Positions 6,708-14,956 are shown, numbered from the stretch's first letter. The stretch: DNA of 19,753 nt from an uncultured Prevotellaceae bacterium (GCA_937900485.1 CALCEL010000071.1:1-19753), one strand, 5' to 3'. Numbers and translations: made by a program. The notes: generated by a model from the sequence alone, not told the origin.

Positions 6708-6807
6708 ATAAATATATATTAACTTTTGTCTTCCTTATAAAACTATTATAACACCGCACAACATAGCTCGGCAGCCGCGAAGTAAAAGAAAAAAACTGAT
6801 ATATAAA

Positions 6808-6833
6808 AAGAAACAACTTTTTTTTTGTTTCTT
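6808..6833 (-). terminator. Possible weak terminator downstream of the 6945-7556 gene
   Basis: AAGAAAC (6808-6814) and GTTTCTT (6827-6833) form a 7-bp stem around a 12-base loop that is almost all T on the + strand. On the minus strand the stem is followed by TTTATATA. It is weak and A/T-only apart from two pairs; it lies 112 bases past the stop of the gene ending at 6945. Confidence 0.35.
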
Positions 6834-6916
6834 GGCGGCGATATTATGTTCTTTTCTATCGTGCGTGTTACATATATGACACACCACATGGCATTTATCG
6901 GCGCCAAGCGCACGAT
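6831..6916. other. Interleaved inverted repeats, potential pseudoknot
   Basis: Arm A, CTTGGCGGCGAT (6831-6842), is complementary to A', ATCGGCGCCAAG (6897-6908), with one mismatch in 12. Arm B, ATCGTGCG (6858-6865), is perfectly complementary to B', CGCACGAT (6909-6916), which directly abuts A'. The order A-B-A'-B' is that of an H-type pseudoknot in RNA; in DNA it could be two interleaved operator-like palindromes. It lies between two minus-strand lipoprotein genes, with no gene overlapping. No known riboswitch or RNA class was recognised. Confidence 0.45.
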
Positions 6917-6944
6917 GTCATGTAAGACGTTCTCACTCAGTGAA

Positions 6945-7556
6945 TCATCTGTTCACATCCAGCTCGGCGCACTTCTCACTGTACTTACGCTCCAACTGAC
7001 GTGAGAGACGCCTCGCCTCATCTATCCTGTTTGACGAAGGGTCGATACAGAGATACATGACACCCGCATCTCTCAACATTCCGATACGCACAGACCGGAA
7101 ACCCTCGAGCTGTCCCTTGGTCTTAATCTTGTCAAGTCGTTCTGAGCATTCCCTCAGCACGCTGATGACACTGGAGGCCGGTTGGGCATACTCACGTGTC
7201 TTCTCATCATACAGTCTTTCCGCATATTGCAATAGTGTGTCGACGGAATGCAACTCGCCATAGTCGCCTTCAGTCAGCGTGGCGCGCAACTCCTTCATCT
7301 CACCATTCCACTCCGCCCTTCTGTGCGCCAACTCGTCTGGTGTCTTCACACGCTCCCAACCCCACACCAACTCCTCGAGTCGTGTATATGCGGAGGCATA
7401 GTCATGACTAACTTCCACATCATCTATACTGTCAGCCACTTGTTCCTCGTCATCCTCGTCTCCATACAAGTTGTTCTTGGCGCTATCATGGTCGCCGACG
7501 CATGAAACAAATAAAAACAGGAGCGCCATGGCTCCTGTAAATCCTTTCTTTATCAT
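6945..7556 (-). CDS. Unknown lipoprotein, mostly helical
   Basis: A 203-residue protein with no recognised domain. MIKKGFTGAMALLFLFVSC is a lipoprotein signal with Cys19 lipidated; the mature part starts VGDHD and then has an acidic stretch YGDEDDEEQVADSIDD (~31-46), typical of an unstructured tether. Residues ~50-200 are rich in charged residues and leucine (YTRLEELVWGWERVKTPDEL, EARRLSRQLERKYSEKCAEL) and probably form an alpha-helical bundle. It would sit in the envelope, attached to a membrane by lipid. The small gene at 7589-7783 starts upstream on the same strand, 32 bases away, so the two could be co-transcribed. Only the lipoprotein nature is well supported. Confidence 0.65.
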   Translation of the reverse strand: MIKKGFTGAMALLFLFVSCVGDHDSAKNNLYGDEDDEEQVADSIDDVEVSHDYASAYTRLEELVWGWERVKTPDELAHRRAEWNGEMKELRATLTEGDYGELHSVDTLLQYAERLYDEKTREYAQPASSVISVLRECSERLDKIKTKGQLEGFRSVRIGMLRDAGVMYLCIDPSSNRIDEARRLSRQLERKYSEKCAELDVNR

Positions 7557-7588
7557 ATATCAGAAGTATAGTTGTCCAAACAAAAAAA

Positions 7589-7783
7589 CTATCCACCGTG
7601 ATGGACTTTTTTGTGGTGTATGATATCATACTCTTTCAGGTCGTGCATGATACTACGATCCTTTTTATGCATCTCAATGGTTCCATGCGCGAGGCCGTAA
7701 ACCCTGGACGGTGTCGTCAAATGCTTGACGGCTATCCATATATATGTCCACTTATTAGGAGAATTTCTATACGTTTTACTCAT
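7589..7783 (-). CDS. Small basic His-rich protein
   Basis: A 64-residue protein starting MSKTYRNSPNKWTYIWIAVK. It is basic, has one amphipathic or weakly hydrophobic stretch (WTYIWIAVKHLTTPSRVYGL, ~13-32), and ends with a His/Lys-rich tail (IIHHKKVHHGG). No signal peptide or known domain is visible. I favour it over the overlapping opposite-strand frame because of its compact charged composition, its ATG after an AT-rich leader, and a short hairpin overlapping the stop codon followed on the minus strand by a run of seven T. The layout recalls short conserved hypothetical proteins in Bacteroidetes, but this is from memory and unverified. Function unknown. Confidence 0.5.
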   Translation of the reverse strand: MSKTYRNSPNKWTYIWIAVKHLTTPSRVYGLAHGTIEMHKKDRSIMHDLKEYDIIHHKKVHHGG

Positions 7784-7850
7784 ACATTAATTGGTTATTT
7801 TCTTGTCCTCAAGGCTTCCGTCTCTTAAGAACGATGAACAACAAAGCTTG

Positions 7851-7858
7851 CAAATGTA
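7851..7858 (-). promoter_or_regulatory. Possible -7 promoter element of the small His-rich gene
   Basis: Read on the minus strand this is TACATTTG, fitting TAnnTTTG, about 68 bases upstream of the ATG at 7783. No good -33 TTTG is present at the expected distance, so the call is weak. Confidence 0.3.
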
Positions 7859-7946
7859 ACGTTTTTTTCTCAATAAAGAGTAAAAAAAACATTTTTTCTC
7901 GCTTTTCCCTACCAAAAAACGCTGTTTATCACGCATATATCAACTT

Positions 7947-8543
7947 TTACTCAGCCAAGGCGTCATGCTCGGCACTAGGATCCACCGTCATTCCCTCTTT
8001 GACAGGAAGTGTGTCACGCTCCTTCAACTCACTCACGGAGTATGTTCCGTCCGACATGACTCTGACCTCGAGAGCATAAGACATGTCAGTGCTCAGGTCC
8101 GGGTCACCTATCGTGGCGATGAAGAAGACTGCGGAACGGTCGTTCTCCTTATCATAATTATAGCAGAAGCCGATAAGTCCAGACTTCTTTAGAAATTTCT
8201 CGGGAACATACTCACGAAACGTGTTCTTTGTGAAAGTGAGACTAACGTCTTGACGCTTACCGTCACCAATGGTCAAATTGACTCTGTTGTCATAATACTG
8301 GTACTCCATGTTGTTCACGACAACCGGCAGACTTTTGTCATTCACGAAATGATACTCATAACTAAACTTATTTGAGCCGACGACATGACTACCATTGCCG
8401 TCTCTCTCCGGAAGACACGACACCTGACTGACCAAGGAGTCCGACTTCTCACCATCCGTAGACTCCGCACCGCCAGCGTTTCTCGAACATGCCACGGACA
8501 ACGCCAAACATACACATGCCGTAAATACTTTCATTAAACTCAT
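7947..8543 (-). CDS. DUF4738-like lipoprotein
   Basis: A 198-residue lipoprotein. MKVFTACVCLALSVAC is a type II signal; the ATG at 8534 (MKVF) is the more typical start, three codons inside the one used here. Lipidation would be on the Cys of SVAC. A Ser/Asp/Glu-rich tether follows, then a beta-rich domain with FSYEYHFVNDKSLPVVVNN, YYDNRVNLTI, FTKNTFREYVPEKFLKKS and GDPDLSTDMSYALEVRV, which resembles the Bacteroidales DUF4738 family. The family has no known function and is expected in the envelope. It is probably a single-gene unit, divergent from the mannan operon with 261 bases between the starts. The family name is from pattern memory; lipoprotein status is firmer. Confidence 0.6.
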   Translation of the reverse strand: MSLMKVFTACVCLALSVACSRNAGGAESTDGEKSDSLVSQVSCLPERDGNGSHVVGSNKFSYEYHFVNDKSLPVVVNNMEYQYYDNRVNLTIGDGKRQDVSLTFTKNTFREYVPEKFLKKSGLIGFCYNYDKENDRSAVFFIATIGDPDLSTDMSYALEVRVMSDGTYSVSELKERDTLPVKEGMTVDPSAEHDALAE

Positions 8544-8571
8544 ACAATACTTGGTTTACTGCTTTTACGCA

Positions 8572-8579
8572 CAAAGATA
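8572..8579 (-). promoter_or_regulatory. Possible -7 promoter element of the DUF4738-like gene
   Basis: On the minus strand this reads TATCTTTG, matching TAnnTTTG, about 29-38 bases upstream of the two possible start codons. No TTTG is found at the -33 position. Confidence 0.4.
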
Positions 8580-8611
8580 TGACAAAAAATCCGCCCAGGC
8601 TACCGTAAGAG

Positions 8612-8640
8612 ACAAAAAAGACAATTATTACCATCTTCAC
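8612..8640 (+). promoter_or_regulatory. Motif shared with the GH51 upstream region
   Basis: An A-rich stretch (ACAAAAAAGACAA) followed by TTATTACCATCTTCAC (8625-8640). A nearly identical block (15 of 16 bases in the core, with a similar A-rich lead-in) lies at 17371-17400 upstream of the GH51 gene. It is about 97 bases before the -7 element at 8738. It could be a regulator-binding site common to both units, or a degenerate promoter copy. Confidence 0.4.
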
Positions 8641-8737
8641 ATACTCAAATACACTCATTACACGGTGACTTATACTCTTTTCGACCAAAATATAACGTTT
8701 TGACAAGAAAAGCAAATTCGCAAAGACAAGATAGTAC

Positions 8738-8745
8738 TACCTTTG
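8738..8745 (+). promoter_or_regulatory. -7 promoter element of the mannan operon
   Basis: TACCTTTG fits the Bacteroidetes TAnnTTTG -7 consensus and lies 59 bases before the ATG of the GH26 gene. The -33 region has only a weak TTCG (8717-8720). The local sequence TACTACCTTTGC is very close to the TATTACCTTTGC in front of the GH51 gene. Confidence 0.55.
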
Positions 8746-8804
8746 CCATTAACAATGAGAGAGAATATCATACAAACGTTAACACAATACAAATATAAAC
8801 CTTT

Positions 8805-9956
8805 ATGAAAATTAAAATCTTATACCTCATTTTTTTCTCACTGCTATTCCCCTCTGTGCAACAAGAGGCATACTCAGCAAAAAAGACAAAGGCGGAGAAA
8901 CTGACTGAGAGACTCCGTAAGATTCAGAAGAAGGGATATATGTACGGACACCAAGATGACACGTTCTACGGAATAACATGGGACTGGGACTTGAACCGCA
9001 GTGACACCTACGAGCTGGTGGGTGACTACCCCGCCGTCATGGGATTCGACATCGGAGGCATTGAGATGGGCGACGAGAAAAACCTGGACAGTGTTCCATT
9101 CATACGCATAAGGAAGGAAATTGTGAGACATCACGAGAAAGGTGGCATAGTGACTATCTCATGGCACCCGCACAACCCGTTGCTCGGAACTACCGCATGG
9201 ATTGAGAAGGACACCACCGCATACGCGCAAGCCATCGTATCACTGCGAGCACTACGGCAAGACAACGTGATAAGTCTCATAAAAGACCCGAAGAGCACCG
9301 TACGTTCCGTACTGCCTGGCGGCACGGCACACGAGAGCTTCAGGGTGTGGATGGAGCGTGTGGGAGCTTTTCTCCTTTCTCTAAAAGACAAGGACGGAGA
9401 ACAGGTGCCTCTGATATTCAGACCTTGGCATGAGAACAACGGCTCGTGGTTCTGGTGGGGACAAGACAACTGCTCCGATGGGGAGTTCAAAGCTTTGTGG
9501 AATATGCTGCAAGACTATGTCAGCTCAATACTTCCTGACAATATAATATGGTGCTACTCTCCGAACCTGTACGGCGGATGGAACGAGAAGGACTTCATGA
9601 GGAGATACCCTGGTGACGACCGTGTCACACTGATCGGCGAGGACGCTTACCAATGGGGCGGCGAGGAGGATTTCAAGAGACAACTGACTGCCGACCTGGA
9701 CTTCATAAGCTCGTTCGCGCAAAAGCACGACAAGATGATAGCCATGACGGAGTGTGGATACCAGAACTCTCCAGACCCTACATGGTGGACAAGGGTACTC
9801 AAACCCGTCGTGGAGAAGTACCCTGTATGCTACCTGTTGCCTTGGAGGAACTATTCTAAAGACCATTTCGGCGCAAGCAAGGACGCAAAAACAGCCAAAG
9901 ACTTCAAAGAATGGTATAAGGACAAGAGATTTCTTTTCCTCAGAGACATCAAATGA
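8805..9956 (+). CDS. GH26 beta-mannanase, secreted
   Basis: A 383-residue glycoside hydrolase that cuts beta-1,4-mannosidic bonds with retention. Residues 1-24 are a type I signal peptide (hydrophobic 5-17, cleavage near AYSA), without a lipobox, so a periplasmic enzyme is expected. The catalytic domain fills the rest, about the family's normal size. The acid/base is Glu210 in RPWHENNGSWFWWG and the nucleophile Glu316 in MTECGYQ; GHQDDTFYG (48-56) and WHPHNP (120-125) are further GH26 landmarks. In Bacteroides fragilis the homologous operon carries a mannobiose-producing GH26, and the epimerase and phosphorylase downstream here fit mannobiose as main product; this is inference. First gene of the operon, 56 bases before the GH130 gene with no terminator between. 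Confidence 0.92.
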   Translation: MKIKILYLIFFSLLFPSVQQEAYSAKKTKAEKLTERLRKIQKKGYMYGHQDDTFYGITWDWDLNRSDTYELVGDYPAVMGFDIGGIEMGDEKNLDSVPFIRIRKEIVRHHEKGGIVTISWHPHNPLLGTTAWIEKDTTAYAQAIVSLRALRQDNVISLIKDPKSTVRSVLPGGTAHESFRVWMERVGAFLLSLKDKDGEQVPLIFRPWHENNGSWFWWGQDNCSDGEFKALWNMLQDYVSSILPDNIIWCYSPNLYGGWNEKDFMRRYPGDDRVTLIGEDAYQWGGEEDFKRQLTADLDFISSFAQKHDKMIAMTECGYQNSPDPTWWTRVLKPVVEKYPVCYLLPWRNYSKDHFGASKDAKTAKDFKEWYKDKRFLFLRDIK

Positions 9957-10012
9957 CAGAAATAACAACAGACTAAACACGTATAACGTAAATAAAACAT
10001 ATCACACGAACA

Positions 10013-11224
10013 ATGAATGATTTTCAATCAAGAGTGAACGAGGTGCGCAAGAGACACGAGGAGCTTCTAAACAGAAAGAACGTAGCCGTCAACGCCGGTA
10101 ACGGCATATATGAGAAATATAAGTATCCTATCGTCACGGCGGAACACACGCCACTGGAATGGAGATACGACTTCGAAGAGAAGGATAACCCGTTCTTCAT
10201 GCAACGCATTATGATGAACGCCACACTGAACAGCGGAGCGATCAAGTGGGAGGACAAGTATGTGCTTGTGGTCAGAACGGAGGGAGCGGACAGAAAGAGC
10301 TTCTTCGCCGTGGCTGAGAGCCCTAACGGCATCGACAACTTTCGCTTCCGCGATGAGCCGATCTACATGCCGGAGGACACCATACCAGGAACAAATATAT
10401 ATGACATGCGACTGACACAGCATGAGGACGGATGGATCTACGGACTGTTCTGTGTGGAACGTCATGACGACACAGCACCTAGCGACCTCAGCGCCGCCAC
10501 GGCGACTTGCGGAATAGCAAGGACTAAGGACTTGAAAAACTGGGAGAGACTGCCAGATCTCGTATCTAAGAGCCAACAACGTAACGTGGTGCTCCACCCA
10601 GAGTTCGTGAACGGCAAATATGCGTTGTACACACGTCCACAGGACGGTTTCATCGACGCCGGCTCGGGAGGTGGTATCGGATGGGCTCTCGTCGATGATA
10701 TCACTCATGCCAAAGTGGAAGATGAGATAATCATCAACGCTCGTCACTACCACACCATCATGGAGGTGAAGAACGGTGAGGGACCTCATCCTATTAAGAC
10801 TCAGAAGGGATGGCTACACCTGGCTCACGGAGTACGAGGATGCGCCTCGGGTCTTCGTTACGTGCTGTACATGTATATGACATCACTCGAGGACCCAACA
10901 AAGGTCATAGCACAACCAGGTGGATATTTCCTCGTGCCCGAGGGTGAGGAATATATAGGCGACGTGATGAACGTGACATTCGCCAACGGCTGGATAGCCG
11001 ACGGTGGAGACGGATGCGAACATGGTGGAGCCATGCACAAGGACGAGGACAAGGTGTATATCTACTACGCATCCTCAGACACAAGAATGCACGTGGCCAC
11101 TTCGACCATCGGACGACTCGTGGATTACTGCATGCACACTCCTGAGGACGGTTTCACGACAGGAGAGAGCGTGAAGACCATAATGTCACTTATCGAGAAA
11201 AACAGAAAGACGAATAACAAATAA
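10013..11224 (+). CDS. 4-O-beta-D-mannosyl-D-glucose phosphorylase (GH130)
   Basis: A 403-residue cytoplasmic enzyme that phosphorolyses Man-beta-1,4-Glc to alpha-mannose-1-phosphate and glucose (EC 2.4.1.281). There is no signal peptide. The five-bladed propeller family shows its landmarks: NPFFMQRIMMNATLNSGA, VRTEG, IYDMRLTQHEDGWIYG with the proton donor Asp131, RNVVLHPEFV, YTRPQDGF, GAGSGGGIGW-type loop (DAGSGGGIGW here), HGVRGCASGLRY and HKDEDKVYIYYASSDTRMHVA. Length and residue number of the catalytic Asp agree with the subfamily 1 enzymes. The 2-epimerase two genes downstream supplies its substrate from mannobiose. A longer-chain mannan phosphorylase (subfamily 2) is the alternative, but the epimerase context favours the disaccharide enzyme. 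Confidence 0.9.
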   Translation: MNDFQSRVNEVRKRHEELLNRKNVAVNAGNGIYEKYKYPIVTAEHTPLEWRYDFEEKDNPFFMQRIMMNATLNSGAIKWEDKYVLVVRTEGADRKSFFAVAESPNGIDNFRFRDEPIYMPEDTIPGTNIYDMRLTQHEDGWIYGLFCVERHDDTAPSDLSAATATCGIARTKDLKNWERLPDLVSKSQQRNVVLHPEFVNGKYALYTRPQDGFIDAGSGGGIGWALVDDITHAKVEDEIIINARHYHTIMEVKNGEGPHPIKTQKGWLHLAHGVRGCASGLRYVLYMYMTSLEDPTKVIAQPGGYFLVPEGEEYIGDVMNVTFANGWIADGGDGCEHGGAMHKDEDKVYIYYASSDTRMHVATSTIGRLVDYCMHTPEDGFTTGESVKTIMSLIEKNRKTNNK

Positions 11225-11233
11225 CAGACGTAA

Positions 11234-11261
11234 CGGCTCATGACAAGTATGACATGAGCCG
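11234..11261 (+). repeat. Intergenic hairpin between GH130 and transporter genes
   Basis: CGGCTCATG (11234-11242) is perfectly complementary to CATGAGCCG (11253-11261) around a 10-base loop. It lies in the 55-base gap within the operon and has no U-run after it. It may stabilise or delimit the 3' end of a processed upstream message rather than terminate transcription. Confidence 0.6.
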
Positions 11262-11279
11262 CATCAAAACCTTATTACC

Positions 11280-12623
11280 ATGGCAACATTAAAAGAAAAA
11301 ATCGGCTATGCCCTGGGAGACGCAGCCTCCGGAGGCATCACATGGAAAATAATGTCAATAGCTTTCCCGCTATTTTTCACTAACGTATTTGGACTCACAT
11401 TCGCAGACGCGGCTGCGCTCATGCTTATCGCCCGTCTGTTCGATGTGGTGACAGACCCGCTGATGGGTAGCTTGGCGGACAGAACTCAGTCACGATGGGG
11501 AACATACAGACCGTGGATGATCTTCGGAGCCATACCGTTCGGATTGGTCTTCGCACTGCTGCTATACACTCCTGACCTTGGAGAGACAGGTAAACGTGTC
11601 TACGCTTACGTCTTCTACATACTCATGATGGCGATGTACACTATGGTCAACGTACCATACGGATCACTGCTGGGCGTGATGACTGACGACGACAACGAGA
11701 GAAACCAGTTCTCGTCATTCAGAATGATAGGGGCCTACGCCATGGGCTTCATCACACTCATCTCCTTCCCTTACTTGCAGAGATTAGTGGGAGGCACAGA
11801 CGCTCATCAATACGCTGTGCTCGGAGTCTTCTTCGGACTGCTTGCGGCTTCCATGACACTGGCTTGCGGACTGCTCACAAAGGAGAGACTGAAGCCTGTG
11901 CGAGCTGAGAAATACTCACTCAAGCAGTTCTCCGACCTTGTCTGTAACAAGCCTTGGCTGTTCCTTACACTAATAGGTATCTGCACAAACTTCTTCAACG
12001 GATTCCGATACGCCGTGGCAGGCTACCTGTTATCTTATTGCCTCGGCGGCGACATCACAATGGGCGGACTAATTATCAACTACACTGTGTTCATGGCTTT
12101 CGGAGAGGTGACGTGTATGATCTTCGGAGCCGCGTCACCTAAGTTCACGGAGAAAGTCGGCTCAAAGCGTGTGGCGTTCATTATATCATCACTGATATGC
12201 CTCGTTTTCTCAGTCTTGTTCTTCTTCATTCCTATGGACGCCTCATACATCTGGCTCATGATTGTCGTCGTCATACTCACGTCTGTCGGTGCCGGACTCT
12301 ACTCACCACTGCTGTGGTCTATGTATGCTGACGTGGCAGACAACGCCACAGAAACATACGGAACGTCATCGACGGGACTCATCTTCTCATCAGGAACCAT
12401 GGCGCAGAAACTTGGCGGCGCAATCTCCGGCTCACTGATTGCATTGTTCTTGGGTCTTGCGGGCGCCAGGATGATACCTGACGAGTTCGGCAACTCCGTC
12501 ATCGACCCCGCATCGAAGAGCGAGGGCGTACTGATGATGGTATGGTCGTTATTCTCTTTGTTCCCTGCCATCTTCGCTGCCATCATGGCGGTCTTGGCAT
12601 ATTATTACCCACTTAAGAAATAA
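11280..12623 (+). CDS. GPH-family sugar:cation symporter (mannobiose/manno-oligosaccharide)
   Basis: A 447-residue inner-membrane transporter of the glycoside-pentoside-hexuronide:cation symporter family within the major facilitator superfamily. About 12 membrane helices are spread along the sequence. The first-loop family signature is complete: ARLFDVVTDPLMGSLADRT then RWGTYRPW, with Asp55, Asp59, Asp67 and the Arg/Trp cluster at 72-79. GYALGDAASG (9-18) is the usual N-terminal motif. The member of the B. fragilis mannan operon in this position is thought to import mannobiose; the same substrate is inferred here because the genes on both sides use it. Its stop codon touches the ATG of the epimerase gene, implying tight translational coupling. 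Confidence 0.88.
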   Translation: MATLKEKIGYALGDAASGGITWKIMSIAFPLFFTNVFGLTFADAAALMLIARLFDVVTDPLMGSLADRTQSRWGTYRPWMIFGAIPFGLVFALLLYTPDLGETGKRVYAYVFYILMMAMYTMVNVPYGSLLGVMTDDDNERNQFSSFRMIGAYAMGFITLISFPYLQRLVGGTDAHQYAVLGVFFGLLAASMTLACGLLTKERLKPVRAEKYSLKQFSDLVCNKPWLFLTLIGICTNFFNGFRYAVAGYLLSYCLGGDITMGGLIINYTVFMAFGEVTCMIFGAASPKFTEKVGSKRVAFIISSLICLVFSVLFFFIPMDASYIWLMIVVVILTSVGAGLYSPLLWSMYADVADNATETYGTSSTGLIFSSGTMAQKLGGAISGSLIALFLGLAGARMIPDEFGNSVIDPASKSEGVLMMVWSLFSLFPAIFAAIMAVLAYYYPLKK

Positions 12624-13895
12624 ATGACGATGAGAGACAGAATAAAGATAATGAGAGACGAGATGGAGAAAACACTGCACGACAACATTCTCCATTTCTG
12701 GCTGAGCAACATGCAAGATGATGAGCACGGCGGTTTCTACGGACAAATGACGGGAGACGGCACACTTGTGAAGAACGCCAACAAGGGAGGAATACTAAAC
12801 GCGCGTATCCTATGGTCATTCTCCGCAGCCTACAGGGTGACAGGACGTGAAGAGTACCTCAAAGCCGCGGAAAGAGCCAGAGACTATATCGTGAGCCATT
12901 TCCTCGACAAAGAGTACGGAGGCACTTACTGGGAACTGGACTACCTGGGAAAGCCCATCGACAAAAAAAAACAGTTCTACGCCATCGGATTCATGATATA
13001 CGGATTGTCCGAGTTCGTGAGAGCAACATTCAGTGACGCTACGAACAAGGACAAGTGGAGGGAGACTCTGGACCTAAGTCTCACATTATACAGATGTATC
13101 GAGGAGCACTCGCTGGATAAGGAATACAACGGGTACATCGAGGCAATGACATACGACTGGCAACAAATAAATGACATGAGACTGTCAGAGCTTGACGCCA
13201 ACTATCCTAAGTCACAAAACACTCACCTGCACATCATGGAGCCTTACGCCAACCTGCTGAGATGTATGAAGGAGATGAGGGAGCAAGGCGCACTGGACGC
13301 CGACAAGAGTCGAGACATGGAGGATGTGACAAGCTCACTGAGGAACATAATATGGATCTTCACGGAGAAAATCCTTAACAAAGACACTAACCATCTGGAC
13401 CTCTTCTTCGAGTACGACTGGACACGAGGAGCTGGCCAGTTGGAAAGCTACGGTCATGACATCGAGTGCTCATGGCTCATACATGAGGCGGCCTTAGTGC
13501 TCAACGACAAGGAGCTACTTAGAAACGTGGAGCAGAAGGTGAGACTCATCGCCAAGGCAAGCGAGAAAGGCATCAACAAGGACGGATCCATGTTACATGA
13601 GGCTAACCTCGACACGGGCTATGTCGACACGGACCGCCACTGGTGGGTGCAGGCTGAGAACGTGGTAGGATGGTTCAACATATACCAGCACTTCAATGAC
13701 GAGCAAGCGCTGGAAAGAGCTGAGAGATGTTGGCAGTACATCAAAGACAACCTCATTGACGAGGAACGAGGAGAGTGGTACTGGAGTGCCGACACAGAAG
13801 GAAGGAAAAACACCAAGGACGACCATGCCGGATTCTGGAAATGTCCGTACCACAACAGCCGAATGTGTCTGGAGATTATTGAGAGAACAAAATAA
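12624..13895 (+). CDS. Cellobiose 2-epimerase-type enzyme (AGE family), acting on mannobiose
   Basis: A 423-residue cytoplasmic enzyme of the N-acylglucosamine 2-epimerase superfamily with an (alpha/alpha)6 barrel and no signal peptide. It would convert beta-1,4-mannobiose to mannosyl-glucose (EC 5.1.3.11). Key His motifs are present: QNTHLHIMEPYANL (His201, His203), SYGHDIECSWL (His278, one of the catalytic pair) and FWKCPYHNSRM (His410, the other). DRHWWVQAENVVG (338-350) is another superfamily landmark. Its length fits cellobiose epimerases. The transporter's stop abuts the ATG directly; a second in-frame ATG two codons on (MRDRIK) is possible. Position after the GH130 gene and the transporter supports the mannobiose route rather than free-mannose or GlcNAc epimerisation. 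Confidence 0.88.
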   Translation: MTMRDRIKIMRDEMEKTLHDNILHFWLSNMQDDEHGGFYGQMTGDGTLVKNANKGGILNARILWSFSAAYRVTGREEYLKAAERARDYIVSHFLDKEYGGTYWELDYLGKPIDKKKQFYAIGFMIYGLSEFVRATFSDATNKDKWRETLDLSLTLYRCIEEHSLDKEYNGYIEAMTYDWQQINDMRLSELDANYPKSQNTHLHIMEPYANLLRCMKEMREQGALDADKSRDMEDVTSSLRNIIWIFTEKILNKDTNHLDLFFEYDWTRGAGQLESYGHDIECSWLIHEAALVLNDKELLRNVEQKVRLIAKASEKGINKDGSMLHEANLDTGYVDTDRHWWVQAENVVGWFNIYQHFNDEQALERAERCWQYIKDNLIDEERGEWYWSADTEGRKNTKDDHAGFWKCPYHNSRMCLEIIERTK

Positions 13896-13903
13896 CAAAC
13901 AAG

Positions 13904-14887
13904 ATGAAACCATACAAATTCCAACCATACCTCAAGACCACACTTTGGGGAGGCTATCAGATAGCACCTTTCAAGGGTATATACACGGCACAGCCAAATA
14001 TCGGAGAGAGTTGGGAGATTAGCGGAGTGCCTGGACATGAGAGCGTGGCCGTCGACCGCGGAATCATTGACGACGTGGATGTGGGACTCACGTTGACACA
14101 GCTGATAGACAAGTACAAGGGACTGCTTGTGGGAGACAGGATTTACAAGAAGTACGGCAATAAGTTCCCGATTCTCGTCAAGCTCATCGACTCACGACAG
14201 AACCTGTCCATACAGGTCCACCCTGACGACAAGCTGGCGATGGAACGACACGGCTGCGCCGGAAAGACCGAGATGTGGTACGTCATCAAGGCCGACGTGG
14301 GAGCTAAGATATACAACGGACTGAGAAAGTCCATCACACCCGACGACTACGAGAGGCTCGTGAGTGAGGACACCGCCAACGACGGTTCAGGGGAGAATCC
14401 GATGTCGTCAGTGATAGCCACCCACGAGAGTCATGACGGAGACCTGTACTTCATACCTGCCGGACGACTGCATGCCATAGGCGCCGGCAACTTCCTCGCG
14501 GAGATACAGCAGACGAGCGACATCACCTACAGAGTCTATGACTTCGGACGCAAGGACGCCCACGGACAACTGCGCGAGCTGCACGTCAGCCAGGCCAAGG
14601 ACGCCATAGACTATCAGGTGTGGCCCGAGTACAGGACAAGCTACGACTCCACCAAGCCTACGTCACAGCTCATCAACTGTCCTTACTTCACCGTACACAG
14701 GGTAGTAGTGCAGGTGGCATCACAGATTGACTTCCAGTGCGACTCTTTCGTGGTGGTCATGTGCCTATGGGGTGACGCCAACATCAATGGCATCCATATA
14801 CGTCAAGGCGAGACCGTGCTCGTTCCGGCATCAGAGAACGTGCTTTACATCTTTGGCAACGCCACGTTCCTGACAGCCACCATGTGA
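13904..14887 (+). CDS. manA: Mannose-6-phosphate isomerase, class I
   Basis: A 327-residue zinc enzyme that interconverts mannose-6-phosphate and fructose-6-phosphate in the cytoplasm (EC 5.3.1.8). The short class I form is typical of Bacteroidetes and Firmicutes. The cupin zinc ligands are visible: Gln104 and His106 in LSIQVHPDD, Glu123 in GKTEMWY, and His190 in PAGRLHAIGAG. The active-site Arg210 lies in TYRVYDFGR. The N-terminus KPYKFQPYLKTTLWGG is characteristic. The start is 8 bases after the epimerase stop. In the pathway it takes mannose units released as mannose-1-phosphate, after a phosphomannomutase that is not in this window, to fructose-6-phosphate. Confidence 0.92.
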   Translation: MKPYKFQPYLKTTLWGGYQIAPFKGIYTAQPNIGESWEISGVPGHESVAVDRGIIDDVDVGLTLTQLIDKYKGLLVGDRIYKKYGNKFPILVKLIDSRQNLSIQVHPDDKLAMERHGCAGKTEMWYVIKADVGAKIYNGLRKSITPDDYERLVSEDTANDGSGENPMSSVIATHESHDGDLYFIPAGRLHAIGAGNFLAEIQQTSDITYRVYDFGRKDAHGQLRELHVSQAKDAIDYQVWPEYRTSYDSTKPTSQLINCPYFTVHRVVVQVASQIDFQCDSFVVVMCLWGDANINGIHIRQGETVLVPASENVLYIFGNATFLTATM

Positions 14888-14956
14888 CACTATATAGGAC
14901 ACAAGACGTTTATGGCAAATACACCGAATACATCAACAACTAACAAATTACCAATC

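Noticed and set aside
7598..7828. A 76-codon + strand frame opposite the small His-rich gene
   Set aside because: Less protein-like composition than the minus-strand frame, and no promoter-like sequence seen before it.
8449..8715. An 88-codon minus-strand frame with hydrophobic stretches
   Set aside because: It overlaps the DUF4738-like gene in another frame and covers its likely promoter.
10067..10789. A 240-codon open frame on the minus strand opposite the GH130 gene
   Set aside because: It is the antisense shadow of a clear GH130 gene, with no signal peptide, domain or promoter of its own.
14912..14956. Earlier in-frame ATG of the GH36 gene
   Set aside because: The 15-residue extension is polar and would mask the signal peptide that begins properly at 14957.
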